Part shown: one piece after another, positions 47,836 through 57,009 of the stretch
Position numbering within the stretch: the first letter of the stretch is position 1
How the letters are laid out: every line of letters starts with the position of its first letter
Origin: Chryseobacterium sp. YIM B08800
GTDB taxonomy: Bacteria; Bacteroidota; Bacteroidia; Flavobacteriales; Weeksellaceae
Direction of reading: 5' to 3'
NCBI RefSeq assembly: GCF_026163565.1
Contig: NZ_JAPDKN010000028.1
Coordinates: 26,161-90,160 of the forward strand
Length of the DNA: 64,000 nt
The notes under the pieces: model-generated
What the model was told of the DNA's origin: nothing
Database searches by the model: none
What the model saw: only the letters and a program-made list of their open reading frames with translations
Program-made: the position numbers and the translations under genes

Positions 47836-48876
47836 ATGCGTTTTTTCAAAATCATAGCGGTTATTATAGTTTTGTTGGTGGGAGCTTATGCGGCTTCCAT
47901 GTATTATTTTGTGGATGAAAGTAAAAAATTTACGATAGAAAAAGAGGTAGATTATCCTTTAGAAAAGGTTTTCAATCAGTTTAATAATTTGCAGAATTTT
48001 ACCCGTTGGAATAATTTCTTTTCCAGCTCAAAAACCATTACGATTGATTATTACACACCTTATGAAGGAAAAGGAAGCTCAATAAGTTACGATGATCCTA
48101 AGAGTGATGATGGTGGCGAAATGTTTATCCGTTACGAAAATCCAAATAAAACGTTGAAGTATCAGCTTTTTGAAGATGAAGATGAAAATCCTACCTTAAT
48201 TGATGTGAAATTTACCGCAGTTTCTGCTGAAAAAACAAAGATTACTTGGTATGTTCACACTCCGAAATTATCGGTTTTATCAAGAGCTCAGAATTTCTGG
48301 ACGGAAGATAAATTTGCTGATAATATTGATAAAAGCATGCTTAATCTTAAAAATGTTTTAGGCAATAAAGTAGAAAAAGACAACCAGCTGGCTGCGATAA
48401 AATATGACAGTCTTATGGTGGAAAAAGAAGAAGAGAAAATGATTTTAGGAGTAAATGTAAGTACTTCCAATAAAAAAGATGCTTTGTACAGAAATATTGT
48501 CATGAATTATAACAAAATAAATAATTTTGTGACGATGGATTTAGGTAAAAAAAGTGATGAAGTGGGGTATCCCGTTCTGATTACCGACGCTGATAATTTT
48601 AAAGACAATGAGGTATCTTATTTTTTCGGAATTCCATTATCGAAAAAAATAGGAATTTCAGATAATAATTTCAGTTTCAGGTCTGTGAGCCCGACAGAAA
48701 ATTATGTAATATATTTTAAAGGATCTTATCCGGCGAGAATAAAAGCAATTCAGCAGCTTATACAAAAAGCAAAGAAAGACGAAATGCGATATGGTGATGT
48801 TTATCAGACTTTTATAGAGCCACCTGTGGAAGGTCAGGATGTTAATATGAAACTTTCTCTCTCTGTTTACAGATGA
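47836..48876 (+). CDS. SRPBCC-domain protein with N-terminal membrane anchor
   Basis: A 346-residue protein. One N-terminal membrane helix (about residues 4-24, IIAVIIVLLVGAYAASMYYF) is followed by a polyketide-cyclase-like SRPBCC fold (about 30-170, EVDYPLEKVFNQFNNLQNFTRW). A second globular part after residue 190 may be GyrI-like. The ligand-binding cavity typical of the fold suggests lipid or small-molecule binding. It is probably held in the inner membrane facing the periplasm. The ATG is chosen over a TTG six codons upstream; the promoter's closeness makes the true start uncertain. Confidence 0.8.
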   Translation: MRFFKIIAVIIVLLVGAYAASMYYFVDESKKFTIEKEVDYPLEKVFNQFNNLQNFTRWNNFFSSSKTITIDYYTPYEGKGSSISYDDPKSDDGGEMFIRYENPNKTLKYQLFEDEDENPTLIDVKFTAVSAEKTKITWYVHTPKLSVLSRAQNFWTEDKFADNIDKSMLNLKNVLGNKVEKDNQLAAIKYDSLMVEKEEEKMILGVNVSTSNKKDALYRNIVMNYNKINNFVTMDLGKKSDEVGYPVLITDADNFKDNEVSYFFGIPLSKKIGISDNNFSFRSVSPTENYVIYFKGSYPARIKAIQQLIQKAKKDEMRYGDVYQTFIEPPVEGQDVNMKLSLSVYR

Positions 48877-48945
48877 TTTTTTCCCAATTATCTTTTTTAT
48901 ATTTTTTTTAAGGTTTTGAGGCTATCCCAACTCGGTTTTTTTTAT

Positions 48946-48953
48946 TAAATTTG
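48946..48953 (+). promoter_or_regulatory. Candidate -7 box (TAAATTTG) of sucA
   Basis: Fits TAnnTTTG 46 bases before the sucA ATG. The nearest TTG upstream is 27 bases away, longer than the usual spacing. Confidence 0.4.
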
Positions 48954-48999
48954 AAGATTAATACGTTAAACAAAATTTAATAATAGATAAACTGTAATA

Positions 49000-51813
49000 A
49001 TGGACAGATTTTCATTCCTAAACGCAGCTCATTCTCAGTTAATTGAGGATTTATACCAACAATACTTAAAATTTCCTGACTCTTTAGAACCATCATGGAA
49101 AGCCTTTTTTCAAGGCTTTGATTTTGCACTAGAAAACTGTTCTGATGAAGAAAGTGTTCAGTACGTGCAAAATTTGGGGAATTCTTCTCCGGCAGTGCAG
49201 CAGATTTCTCAGGCAACATCAAACGGTGAAGTTCCGGAGCATATCAAAAAGGAATTTAAGGTGGTAAACCTTATTGAGGCTTACAGAACGAGAGGTCACT
49301 TGTTTACAAAAACCAATCCTGTGCGTGAAAGAAGGCATTATATGCCAACTTTGGATATTGAAAATTTCGGTCTTAGCAGTGCCGATTTGAACACAAAATT
49401 CAATGGTGCGGTAGAAATTGGTTTCAAAGAGCCTGCAACTTTAGAGGATATTGTGAAGCGTTTAGAAGCTATCTATTGTGATTCTATTGGTGTTGAATAC
49501 ATGCATATCAACAACGTTGAAGAAAAAGATTTCATTAAAAGATGGCTTCAGGTAAATGAAAACCATCCTGTTCTTTCGGCTAACGAAAAAACTGAAATTT
49601 TATTGAAATTAAATCAGGCGGTTGCGTTTGAAAATTATCTTCATACAAAATTTGTTGGGCAAAAAAGATTCTCACTTGAAGGTGGTGAAACTTTAATTCC
49701 AGCTTTGGATCAATTAATCTCAAGATCTTCTCAGCTAGGAGTTGATGAGGTTGTTCTGGGTATGGCTCACAGAGGAAGATTAAATGTTTTAACCAATATT
49801 TTCGGGAAATCTTACAAACAGATTTTCTCAGAATTTGAAGGAAAAGAATTTGAAGAAGATGTATTCTCAGGTGACGTAAAATATCACTTAGGTTCATCTA
49901 AAAAAATAAAAACAGCTTCAGGAGAAGAAGTTGCAATTAATTTAACGCCAAACCCGTCTCACTTAGAGACTGTAGCAGCTTTAGTTGAAGGTATTTGTCG
50001 TGCAAAAGTAGACGATAAGTATAAAGATTATTCTAAAGTTTTACCAATCATTATCCACGGTGATGGTGCATTGGCAGGTCAGGGTATTGCTTACGAAGTT
50101 GCTCAGATGATGACTTTGGACGGTTACAAAACAGGTGGTACAGTTCATATCGTTGTAAATAACCAGGTTTCATTTACAACCAATTATATGGATGCAAGAT
50201 CTTCTACCTATTGTACAGATGTTGCTAAAGTAACAGAATCTCCTGTAATGCACGTAAATGCAGATGATGCAGAAGCAGTTGTTCATGCAATCCATTTTGC
50301 TGCTGATTTCAGAGCTAAATTTGGTAAAGATGTTTATATTGATTTATTAGGATACAGAAAATATGGTCATAACGAAGGGGATGAACCAAGATTTACACAG
50401 CCTAATTTATATAAATCAATTTCTAAGCACCCGAATCCTAGAGAAATTTATAAAGATAAATTACTTAAAGATAACGTTACCTCAAATGATGTTATCGCAA
50501 AAATGGAAACAGAATTCAAAGCGCTTTTAGATAAAGACTTTGATGCTTCTAAGGAAATCGAAAAGAATGTGATGGATATTTTCATGGCAGATGACTGGAC
50601 TAATTTCCCGATTGCAAAAAGAGGAGCTGTACAAGATGCTGTTGATACAAAATATGACTTAGCGAAGTTGAAAGAATTGGCAATTAAAATGTCAACACTT
50701 CCTGCTGATAAAAAATTCATCAATAAAATTACAAGACTTTTTGATAACAGGATCAAGGCTATTGATGCAAACTCTTTAGATTGGGCTCTTGGAGAATGGT
50801 TAGCTTATGCTACACTTCTTGTAGAAGGTCACAATGTAAGAATTTCTGGTGAAGATGTAGAAAGAGGTACTTTCTCTCACAGACACGCTGTTGTAAAAAC
50901 TGAAGATACAGAAGAAGAATATGTTCCTTTAAAAGAAGTTTCGGAAAGCAGATTTGATGTTTTCAACTCTCACCTTTCAGAATACGGAGTTTTAGGATTC
51001 GATTATGGGTATGCAATGGCATCTCCGAATACTTTAACGATTTGGGAAGCTCAGTTCGGAGATTTCGTCAACGGAGCTCAGATCATTGTTGACCAGTATT
51101 TGGCTGCAGCAGAAGAAAAATGGAAGATTCAAGATGGTTTGGTAATGTTATTACCTCACGGTTCAGAAGGACAGGGTGCAGAACACTCTTCAGCAAGATT
51201 GGAGAGATTCCTTACGCTTTGTGCTAATGAAAATATGGTCGTGGCGAATATTACTTCTCCTGCCAACTATTTCCACTTATTGAGAAGACAGTTGAAATGG
51301 TCATTCAGAAAGCCATTGATCGTAATGAGTCCGAAATCTTTATTAAGACATCCAAAAGTGGTTTCTCCGCTTGAAGATTTCTCAAGCAAAGGATTCCAGC
51401 CAATTTTAGATGATCCTACGGCAGACCCAGCAAAAATTGAAAAATTAGTTCTTTGTTCAGGTAAATTATACTTCGAATTATTAGCTAAAAAAGAAGAATT
51501 GAATTGTGAAAATGTTGCATTGGTAAGATTCGAGCAGTTGTATCCGCTTCAAACGGATGCTATCGAAGCTATTTTTGCTAAATATGATAATAGAAAATCA
51601 ATCATTTGGGCTCAGGAAGAACCAGAAAACATGGGAGCTTGGTCTTATATCTTAAGAAATTTCAGAGATACAGGAATTCAGGTAGTTTCTCCGGTACCAA
51701 GTGGTGCACCGGCTCCGGGAAGTCACAAAATGTTTGAAAAAAACCAAAATGCTGTGATTAATAGAGTATTCGACAGAGACGATGCTCCGGCTAAAAGACC
51801 AGTAACAGCTTAA
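49000..51813 (+). CDS. sucA: 2-oxoglutarate dehydrogenase E1 component
   Basis: Thiamine-diphosphate enzyme that decarboxylates 2-oxoglutarate in the TCA cycle and passes succinyl to E2. The 937-residue length fits SucA. The N-terminal helix that docks E2/E3 is present (FSFLNAAHSQLIEDLYQQYLKFPDSLEPSWKAFF). The cofactor site shows IHGDGALAGQGIAYEVAQM and VNNQVSFTTN, and MAHRGRLNVL with KYHLG supplies substrate His residues. The C-terminal transketolase-like part includes EAQFGDFVNGAQ and LPHGSEGQGAEHSS. sucB follows after 106 bases of short repeat-like sequence. Confidence 0.98.
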   Translation: MDRFSFLNAAHSQLIEDLYQQYLKFPDSLEPSWKAFFQGFDFALENCSDEESVQYVQNLGNSSPAVQQISQATSNGEVPEHIKKEFKVVNLIEAYRTRGHLFTKTNPVRERRHYMPTLDIENFGLSSADLNTKFNGAVEIGFKEPATLEDIVKRLEAIYCDSIGVEYMHINNVEEKDFIKRWLQVNENHPVLSANEKTEILLKLNQAVAFENYLHTKFVGQKRFSLEGGETLIPALDQLISRSSQLGVDEVVLGMAHRGRLNVLTNIFGKSYKQIFSEFEGKEFEEDVFSGDVKYHLGSSKKIKTASGEEVAINLTPNPSHLETVAALVEGICRAKVDDKYKDYSKVLPIIIHGDGALAGQGIAYEVAQMMTLDGYKTGGTVHIVVNNQVSFTTNYMDARSSTYCTDVAKVTESPVMHVNADDAEAVVHAIHFAADFRAKFGKDVYIDLLGYRKYGHNEGDEPRFTQPNLYKSISKHPNPREIYKDKLLKDNVTSNDVIAKMETEFKALLDKDFDASKEIEKNVMDIFMADDWTNFPIAKRGAVQDAVDTKYDLAKLKELAIKMSTLPADKKFINKITRLFDNRIKAIDANSLDWALGEWLAYATLLVEGHNVRISGEDVERGTFSHRHAVVKTEDTEEEYVPLKEVSESRFDVFNSHLSEYGVLGFDYGYAMASPNTLTIWEAQFGDFVNGAQIIVDQYLAAAEEKWKIQDGLVMLLPHGSEGQGAEHSSARLERFLTLCANENMVVANITSPANYFHLLRRQLKWSFRKPLIVMSPKSLLRHPKVVSPLEDFSSKGFQPILDDPTADPAKIEKLVLCSGKLYFELLAKKEELNCENVALVRFEQLYPLQTDAIEAIFAKYDNRKSIIWAQEEPENMGAWSYILRNFRDTGIQVVSPVPSGAPAPGSHKMFEKNQNAVINRVFDRDDAPAKRPVTA

Positions 51814-51919
51814 TAAAAAAATAGAAGTTAGAAATCAGAGGTTAGAAATTAGTCTTTCATCTTTTATCTATTTTCTCAAAGTCTTAATAAATATCAATTA
51901 AAAAAATAAAAAATACGAT

Positions 51920-53164
51920 ATGTCAATTTTAGAAATGAAAGTTCCTTCACCGGGAGAATCAATTACAGAAGTTGAAATTGCAACTTGGCTTGTAAAAGAT
52001 GGTGATTATGTACAAAAAGATCAACCAATCGCTGAAGTAGATTCAGACAAGGCAACTTTAGAATTACCTGCAGAAGAAAGTGGTATTATCACTTTAAAAG
52101 CTGAAGAAGGTGATGTAGTACAAGTAGGTCAGGTTGTTTGTTTAATTGATATGGATGCAGCTAAACCGGAAGGTGCTGCTCCTGCTGCTGAAGCTCCAAA
52201 ACAGGAAGAAGCTAAAGCTGCTGAATCTGCAAAAGTAGAAGCTCCAAAACCTGCTCCGGCTGCTCCTCAGTCTTATGCTACGGGAACTCCTTCTCCGGCT
52301 GCCAAGAAAATTCTTGACGAAAAAGGAATTGATGCTTCTCAGGTTTCAGGTTCTGGAAGAGACGGAAGAATCTCTAAATCTGATGCTGAATTAGCTGCTG
52401 TTCCTGCTTTGGGAGGAAGCTCTTTAACAGCTACAGGTGCAAGATCTACTACAACTACTAAACTTTCAGTTCTTAGAAGAAAAATCGCTCAGAGATTAGT
52501 TTCTGTAAAGAACGAAACTGCAATGTTGACAACTTTCAACGAAGTTGATATGTCTGAGATTTTCAGATTAAGAAAGCTATATAAAGAAGAATTTGCTCAA
52601 AAACACGGAGTAGGACTTGGTTTCATGTCTTTCTTTACAAAAGCGGTTACAAGAGCATTACAAATGTATCCTGACGTAAATGCATCTATCGACGGAGATT
52701 TCAAAGTAAATTATGATTTCTGCGATATTTCAATTGCAGTTTCAGGACCTAAAGGATTGATGGTTCCGGTATTGAGAAATGCTGAAAACATGTCTTTCGC
52801 AAACGTTGAAGGAAACATCAAAGATTTAGCGATTAAAGTAAGAGACGGTAAAATCACAGTTGACGAAATGACTGGTGGTACGTTCACTATTACAAATGGT
52901 GGTACTTTCGGATCTATGCTGTCTACTCCAATTATCAACCCACCTCAATCTGCTATCTTAGGAATGCACAACATTATCCAAAGACCTGTTGCGGTTGACG
53001 GACAGGTTGTAATCAGACCAATGATGTATGTTGCAATGTCTTACGATCACAGAATTATCGACGGTAAAGAGTCTGTAGGATTCCTTGTTGCGGTAAAAGA
53101 AGGTATCGATAATCCTGTAGAAATTCTATTGGGTGGAGACGAAAGAAAAGGCTTAGGATTATAA
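51920..53164 (+). CDS. sucB: 2-oxoglutarate dehydrogenase E2 (dihydrolipoyl succinyltransferase)
   Basis: Core subunit of the 2-oxoglutarate dehydrogenase complex. The 414-residue protein has one lipoyl domain (1-75) with the lipoylated Lys44 in [10 protein letters not shown], and an Ala/Pro-rich linker (about 77-120). A peripheral subunit-binding domain follows (about 120-155, [19 protein letters not shown]). The catalytic domain ends with SYDHRIIDG, carrying the acyltransferase His and Asp. The leader holds a short direct repeat of GTTAGAAAT(T/C)AG. No lpd gene follows, so E3 is encoded elsewhere. A terminator lies after the gene. Confidence 0.97.
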   Translation: MSILEMKVPSPGESITEVEIATWLVKDGDYVQKDQPIAEVDSDKATLELPAEESGIITLKAEEGDVVQVGQVVCLIDMDAAKPEGAAPAAEAPKQEEAKAAESAKVEAPKPAPAAPQSYATGTPSPAAKKILDEKGIDASQVSGSGRDGRISKSDAELAAVPALGGSSLTATGARSTTTTKLSVLRRKIAQRLVSVKNETAMLTTFNEVDMSEIFRLRKLYKEEFAQKHGVGLGFMSFFTKAVTRALQMYPDVNASIDGDFKVNYDFCDISIAVSGPKGLMVPVLRNAENMSFANVEGNIKDLAIKVRDGKITVDEMTGGTFTITNGGTFGSMLSTPIINPPQSAILGMHNIIQRPVAVDGQVVIRPMMYVAMSYDHRIIDGKESVGFLVAVKEGIDNPVEILLGGDERKGLGL

Positions 53165-53191
53165 TATTTTTTTGAATAGATATATATCTAC

Positions 53192-53220
53192 AATCTCGCC
53201 TTGAAAAAGGCGAGATTTTT
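53192..53220 (+). terminator. Terminator after sucB
   Basis: A perfect 11-bp stem AATCTCGCCTT / AAGGCGAGATT with a GAAA loop is followed by a T-run. Confidence 0.88.
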
Positions 53221-53246
53221 GTATTTAATGTTTTAAATTGAATGAA

Positions 53247-53633
53247 ATGTTTTCTAAAATTACTTCTAATATCAAAGTTTCGGTAGACCCTGAATATGAT
53301 AGTATGAACTCTTATCCTTCAGAAAACCGTTACGTTTTTAAGTATAATATCGTGATCGAAAACGATGGTGATTTCCCGATTAAAGTCCTTAAAAGAAAAT
53401 GGCTTATTTTCGATGTAGGATTCGGGTTTACAGAAGTTGTAGGTGATGGTGTAATCGGGCTGACTCCGGATGTAGAAATCGGAGATAACTTTGCTTATTT
53501 TTCGAATGTGATGTTGCGTTCAGGCGTAGGAAATATGAGCGGAAAATATTTGGTTGAAAACTTATACACCAAAGAGCAGTTTGAAATAGATATTCCTAAA
53601 TTTAATCTGGTGTCTGAGGTTTTAAGTAATTAA
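53247..53633 (+). CDS. apaG: ApaG-domain protein
   Basis: A 128-residue single-domain protein of the ApaG/DUF525 family, an immunoglobulin-like beta-sandwich. Visible strands include ENRYVFKYNIVIENDGDFPI, KRKWLIFDV, VVGDGVIGLTPDVEIGD and GNMSGKYLVE; the GDGVIG...P stretch is the family signature. Mutants of apaG in other bacteria affect cobalt resistance and magnesium efflux, but its molecular function is not settled. The start is ATG; a TTG three codons earlier is rejected. It is transcribed separately from sucB because of the terminator between them. Confidence 0.93.
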   Translation: MFSKITSNIKVSVDPEYDSMNSYPSENRYVFKYNIVIENDGDFPIKVLKRKWLIFDVGFGFTEVVGDGVIGLTPDVEIGDNFAYFSNVMLRSGVGNMSGKYLVENLYTKEQFEIDIPKFNLVSEVLSN

Positions 53634-53706
53634 AATTGGTTGATAGTTTAATACTTTTTAGTCTAAATTTTCTTCATCTGTTTCCATCTCTGAAAATCTG
53701 TAGAAA

Positions 53707-54261
53707 TTATAAAGCTTTAATTTTCTGCTTCATAAATTCTGAAACCTCATCATTGCTGGTAAGAAACAGTTTTTCAAAGGCTAAAAGCGAAATTCTTGCG
53801 CAAGCTTCTGCATCATCTCCGGCTCTGTGATGTTTAAACTGAATATCATGATATTCCGCAAGATGCTTTAAACCATATTTCGGAAGATAATTCCATGATT
53901 TTTTTGCCAACTGAATGCTGCAGAGATAATTCAATTTTGGGGTAAACATTCCGTAATAATCAAGACATCCCTTTAAAACTCCTGCATCAAAACTTGCATT
54001 GTGAGCAATCATTAAAGTTCCGTACATCATATCCTGTACTTCATACCAGATTTCATCAAATCTTGGCGCATCTTTTACATCACTTGGTAAAATGCCGTGT
54101 ACATCAATGTTTCTCTGATGAAAATAAGGGTAACTTGGCGGTTTTATCAGCCATGTTTTGGTCTCCACGATTTTAGAATCCTGAACAATACAGATTCCCA
54201 ATTCACAGGCAGAATGTCTCTCGTGAGTGGCGGTTTCAAAATCTAATGCGCAGAAGTCCAT
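53707..54261 (-). CDS. DnaQ-like 3'-5' exonuclease
   Basis: A 184-residue DEDDh exonuclease. Exo I is ALDFETAT, Exo II is IAHNASFDAGVL, and Exo III is HHRAGDDAEAC; all four acidic residues and the His are visible. It resembles the proofreading epsilon domain but stands alone, without polymerase fusion, and probably trims DNA or RNA ends in repair. The leader on the minus strand begins with ATTAAT/ATGAGTT repeats that grade into the heptamer array at 54294. Confidence 0.92.
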   Translation of the reverse strand: MDFCALDFETATHERHSACELGICIVQDSKIVETKTWLIKPPSYPYFHQRNIDVHGILPSDVKDAPRFDEIWYEVQDMMYGTLMIAHNASFDAGVLKGCLDYYGMFTPKLNYLCSIQLAKKSWNYLPKYGLKHLAEYHDIQFKHHRAGDDAEACARISLLAFEKLFLTSNDEVSEFMKQKIKAL

Positions 54262-54293
54262 GTTGATGAGTTATTAATTATGAGTTATTAATT

Positions 54294-54356
54294 ATGAATT
54301 ATGAATTATGAATTATGAATTATGAATTATGAATTATGAATTATGAATTATGAATT
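54294..54356. repeat. Tandem heptamer array (9 x ATGAATT)
   Basis: Nine perfect units of 7 bases with no variants, preceded by degenerate ATTAATTATGAGTT units that run up to the ATG of the exonuclease gene. Perfect identity suggests recent slippage. It lies in the leader of the minus-strand exonuclease gene. Confidence 0.95.
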
Positions 54357-54451
54357 TTATCTGTTTACCACACTTTTTTATCAAACTAATTTTCTAACTC
54401 TAATCACCGAATTTTATAACAGCAACTCGTAACTCGAATCTCGAAACCAAA

Positions 54452-55441
54452 TTATTTCTTACTTCCTAAAAAGTGCTTAAAAATAAGCCATTTTGATTGA
54501 TAAAATATGTTTTTCTGATGTTGCTGTCGACGTTTCCATGTTCCTGCAGCTTGAGCATAAAAACCGAAGTGAGCTCTTACAACTGCCCATAAATGCGGGA
54601 ATCCTTGTTTTAAACCAAAATAAATTCCGGCAATTCCGTCTAAACATAATCTGAAAAAAATCAACCCAACCAATTTTAGAAAAGGCAGATTTTTAAGCAT
54701 CATTGAAAGATTATTTCTGATGTTTAAATATGTTTTTTGTGCGCTTTGCTTATTTAAAGTTCCGCCACCAACATGATAAATTTTAGATTTTCCGGTATAA
54801 AATATTTTCTTTCCTGAATTGATTAATCTCCAGCAAAGATCGATCTCTTCCTGATGCGCAAAAAATCTTTCATCAAAGCCATTCTGCTCCCAAAAATCTT
54901 TTGATCTGATAAAAAAACAACATCCTGAAGCCCAGAAAATTTCAGCTTCGTCATTATATTGTCCTTTGTCTTCTTCCACATCGTCAAAAATTCTTCCTCT
55001 GCAATAAGGATACCCTAAATTATCGATCAAACCACCTGCAGCTCCGGCAAACTCAAAATAATTTTTATTATTAAAAGATAAAATTTTAGGCTGAATCGCA
55101 GAAATTGAAGGATTTTTTTCAAATAAATTTAAAACAGGTTTAATCCAGTTTTCTGTCACTTCTACATCAGAATTCAGAAGGCAGAAATATTCCGCATTTA
55201 TTTTTTTTAAACCTTCATTATAACCGCCTGCAAAACCGTAATTTTTATCATTAATTACAATTTTTACGGTAGGAAAGTTTTGTTTTAAAAAATCAACAGA
55301 ATCATCTGTCGAATGATTATCGATAACGTATATTTCAGCTTCTTCAGAAAAACGAATAACGCTCGGAAGAAATTTTTGTAACCAGTTTTTACCGTTCCAG
55401 TTTAAGATTGCTACGGCAATATTTTTAGAATTTTCTGTCAT
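54452..55441 (-). CDS. Glycosyltransferase family 2
   Basis: A 329-residue GT-A-fold glycosyltransferase. The start VAILNWNGKNWLQKFLPSV, the DNHSTDDSVDFL nucleotide-binding strand and LLNSDVEVTENW (Asp metal ligand at about 92) are the usual GT2 motifs. HQEEIDLCWRLINSG carries the catalytic-base region. The C-terminal 90 residues have hydrophobic helices that may sit on the membrane. The ATG directly abuts the stop of the upstream acyltransferase gene, so the two are coupled, which suggests work on a lipid-linked saccharide. Confidence 0.92.
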   Translation of the reverse strand: MTENSKNIAVAILNWNGKNWLQKFLPSVIRFSEEAEIYVIDNHSTDDSVDFLKQNFPTVKIVINDKNYGFAGGYNEGLKKINAEYFCLLNSDVEVTENWIKPVLNLFEKNPSISAIQPKILSFNNKNYFEFAGAAGGLIDNLGYPYCRGRIFDDVEEDKGQYNDEAEIFWASGCCFFIRSKDFWEQNGFDERFFAHQEEIDLCWRLINSGKKIFYTGKSKIYHVGGGTLNKQSAQKTYLNIRNNLSMMLKNLPFLKLVGLIFFRLCLDGIAGIYFGLKQGFPHLWAVVRAHFGFYAQAAGTWKRRQQHQKNIFYQSKWLIFKHFLGSKK

Positions 55442-56320
55442 TTATTCGCCATCATAAGTTTTTATAGAATCCTGATATTTCCATTTTCTGTGTGACCAAA
55501 GATAGTTGTCCGGGTTTTTTCTGATGGTATTTTCAAGCAACTGATGAAATTTTCTTACCACTTCATTCTTTACAAACTTTTCTCCATCCGGATAAATTCT
55601 GTGATAATTAACCTGATAAAAACCTCTTTTTACCTTCTTCATTTCACAGTAAATAAAAATCAGATCCATTCTTGTTGCTAATTTATCATAACCGATAAAA
55701 GCAGGAGTTCGCTGATTTAAAAATTTTAAACCATAATTGACATGAGCAACATGCGGAGTTTGATCTGCCACAAACATATAAATAGATTCCCCGTCGTTTT
55801 GGTTCCTGAAAATATTTAAAATCACTTCATTGGCTTCCAGAGCTTCATTTCCGAATTTATTACGAACTTTCTTCATCTGATCTTCCCAAAAGCTGCTGTT
55901 TACTTTTCTGTAAACGGGATGCGAATTTTTTTGCGGAGTTAATGTTGCCAAAGCATTCATCCATTCCCAATTGAAAACATGCCCTGCCATCAGGATGATA
56001 TTTTTACCTTCAGCTTTGGCCTCATGAAATAAATGCTGATTGATATGCTGCATTCTTACCCGAGATTCTGTTTCAGAAATACTGAAAGATTTTACAGTTT
56101 CTGCCAAATAATCTGAGAAATTTAAATAGAATTTCTTTCTGATTTCTTTTATTTCCTGATCTGTTTTTTCAGGAAAAGAATTTTTTAGATTTTGGGTAAT
56201 AATTTTCTTTCTGTAGCCTACAAAATAGAAATTTAAAAAGAAGATAATATCCGAAAAAATATATAATATTTTTAGCGGCATTTTAGAGATCAGGAAAAGT
56301 ATTTTTATCAGAAAATTCAT
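55442..56320 (-). CDS. LpxL/HtrB-family acyltransferase
   Basis: A 292-residue lipid A-type late acyltransferase. It has an N-terminal membrane helix (about 15-35), the HX4E catalytic motif His114-Val-Phe-Asn-Trp-Glu119 in MAGHVFNWEWM, and the downstream VADQTPH segment with the conserved Asp-Gln. It adds a secondary acyl chain to a lipid A precursor or an aminolipid at the inner membrane. It is the first gene of the pair with the GT2 gene. Confidence 0.9.
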   Translation of the reverse strand: MNFLIKILFLISKMPLKILYIFSDIIFFLNFYFVGYRKKIITQNLKNSFPEKTDQEIKEIRKKFYLNFSDYLAETVKSFSISETESRVRMQHINQHLFHEAKAEGKNIILMAGHVFNWEWMNALATLTPQKNSHPVYRKVNSSFWEDQMKKVRNKFGNEALEANEVILNIFRNQNDGESIYMFVADQTPHVAHVNYGLKFLNQRTPAFIGYDKLATRMDLIFIYCEMKKVKRGFYQVNYHRIYPDGEKFVKNEVVRKFHQLLENTIRKNPDNYLWSHRKWKYQDSIKTYDGE

Positions 56321-56399
56321 AAAGTATGCAAATTTAGTGATAAAAAAAATATGGTTTCATTTTTGCTGTTAATAACTGTTATTTTTTTATTTTTATAGT

Positions 56400-56975
56400 A
56401 TGAAAAAAATGTCGTTAATAGCTCTTTTGGCTTTAAGCACATTCGCTTGGGCTCAAAAGATTGATCAACCAACAAAAGTTAAAAATTCAAACGATAAAGC
56501 TTTGTTGGTAAAAAGTGATGCAGCAGAATTGGAAGCGAAGAAAAAAGCTGCGGCAGAAGAAAAAGCTAAACTGCCAAAACCTTATGATTCTAAAGCAGAT
56601 GCACAGGCAGATATCAACAAGCTTATTGCTCAGGCTAAGAAAGAAGGAAAAAATATTATGATTCAGGCGGGAGGAAACTGGTGTATCTGGTGTTTGAGAT
56701 TCAACCAGTATGTACAGACAACTCCGGAATTGAAGAAAATAGTAGATAAAAATTATCTTTATTATCATTTAAATTACTCTCCGGATAATAAAAATGAAAA
56801 AGTTTTTAGTCAGTATGGAAATCCGGGAGAGAAATTTGGTTATCCGGTTTTTATTGTTTTAGATAAAGATGGAAAGATGATTCATGTGCAACAAAGTGAT
56901 GTTTTGGAAGAAGGAAAAGGCTATAGTTTAGAAAAAACAAAAGCATTTTTCAATCAGTGGGCTCCGAAATCATAA
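56400..56975 (+). CDS. Secreted thioredoxin-like protein
   Basis: A 191-residue protein with a signal peptide (residues 1-18, TFAWAQ), a charged Ala/Lys/Glu-rich linker (about 38-60) and a thioredoxin fold (about 65-185). The active site GNWCIWCLRF has Cys95-Ile-Trp-Cys98, and cis-Pro is in GYPVFIVLDKDG. It probably acts in the periplasm on disulfide bonds. The linker may be a coiled tether. Confidence 0.92.
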   Translation: MKKMSLIALLALSTFAWAQKIDQPTKVKNSNDKALLVKSDAAELEAKKKAAAEEKAKLPKPYDSKADAQADINKLIAQAKKEGKNIMIQAGGNWCIWCLRFNQYVQTTPELKKIVDKNYLYYHLNYSPDNKNEKVFSQYGNPGEKFGYPVFIVLDKDGKMIHVQQSDVLEEGKGYSLEKTKAFFNQWAPKS

Positions 56976-56981
56976 AAAAGT

Positions 56982-57007
56982 AAAACCGAGAAATTCTCTC
57001 GGTTTTT
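56982..57007. terminator. Bidirectional terminator between convergent genes
   Basis: A 10-bp stem AAAACCGAGA / TCTCGGTTTT with a short AATTC loop is followed by T on the plus strand and also gives T on the minus strand. It serves the thioredoxin-like gene and the facing aldehyde dehydrogenase gene. Confidence 0.8.
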
Positions 57008-57009
57008 AT

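Noticed and set aside
38882..54356. The heptamer arrays as CRISPR arrays
   Set aside because: The units are 7 bases with no spacers, and there are no cas genes in the window.
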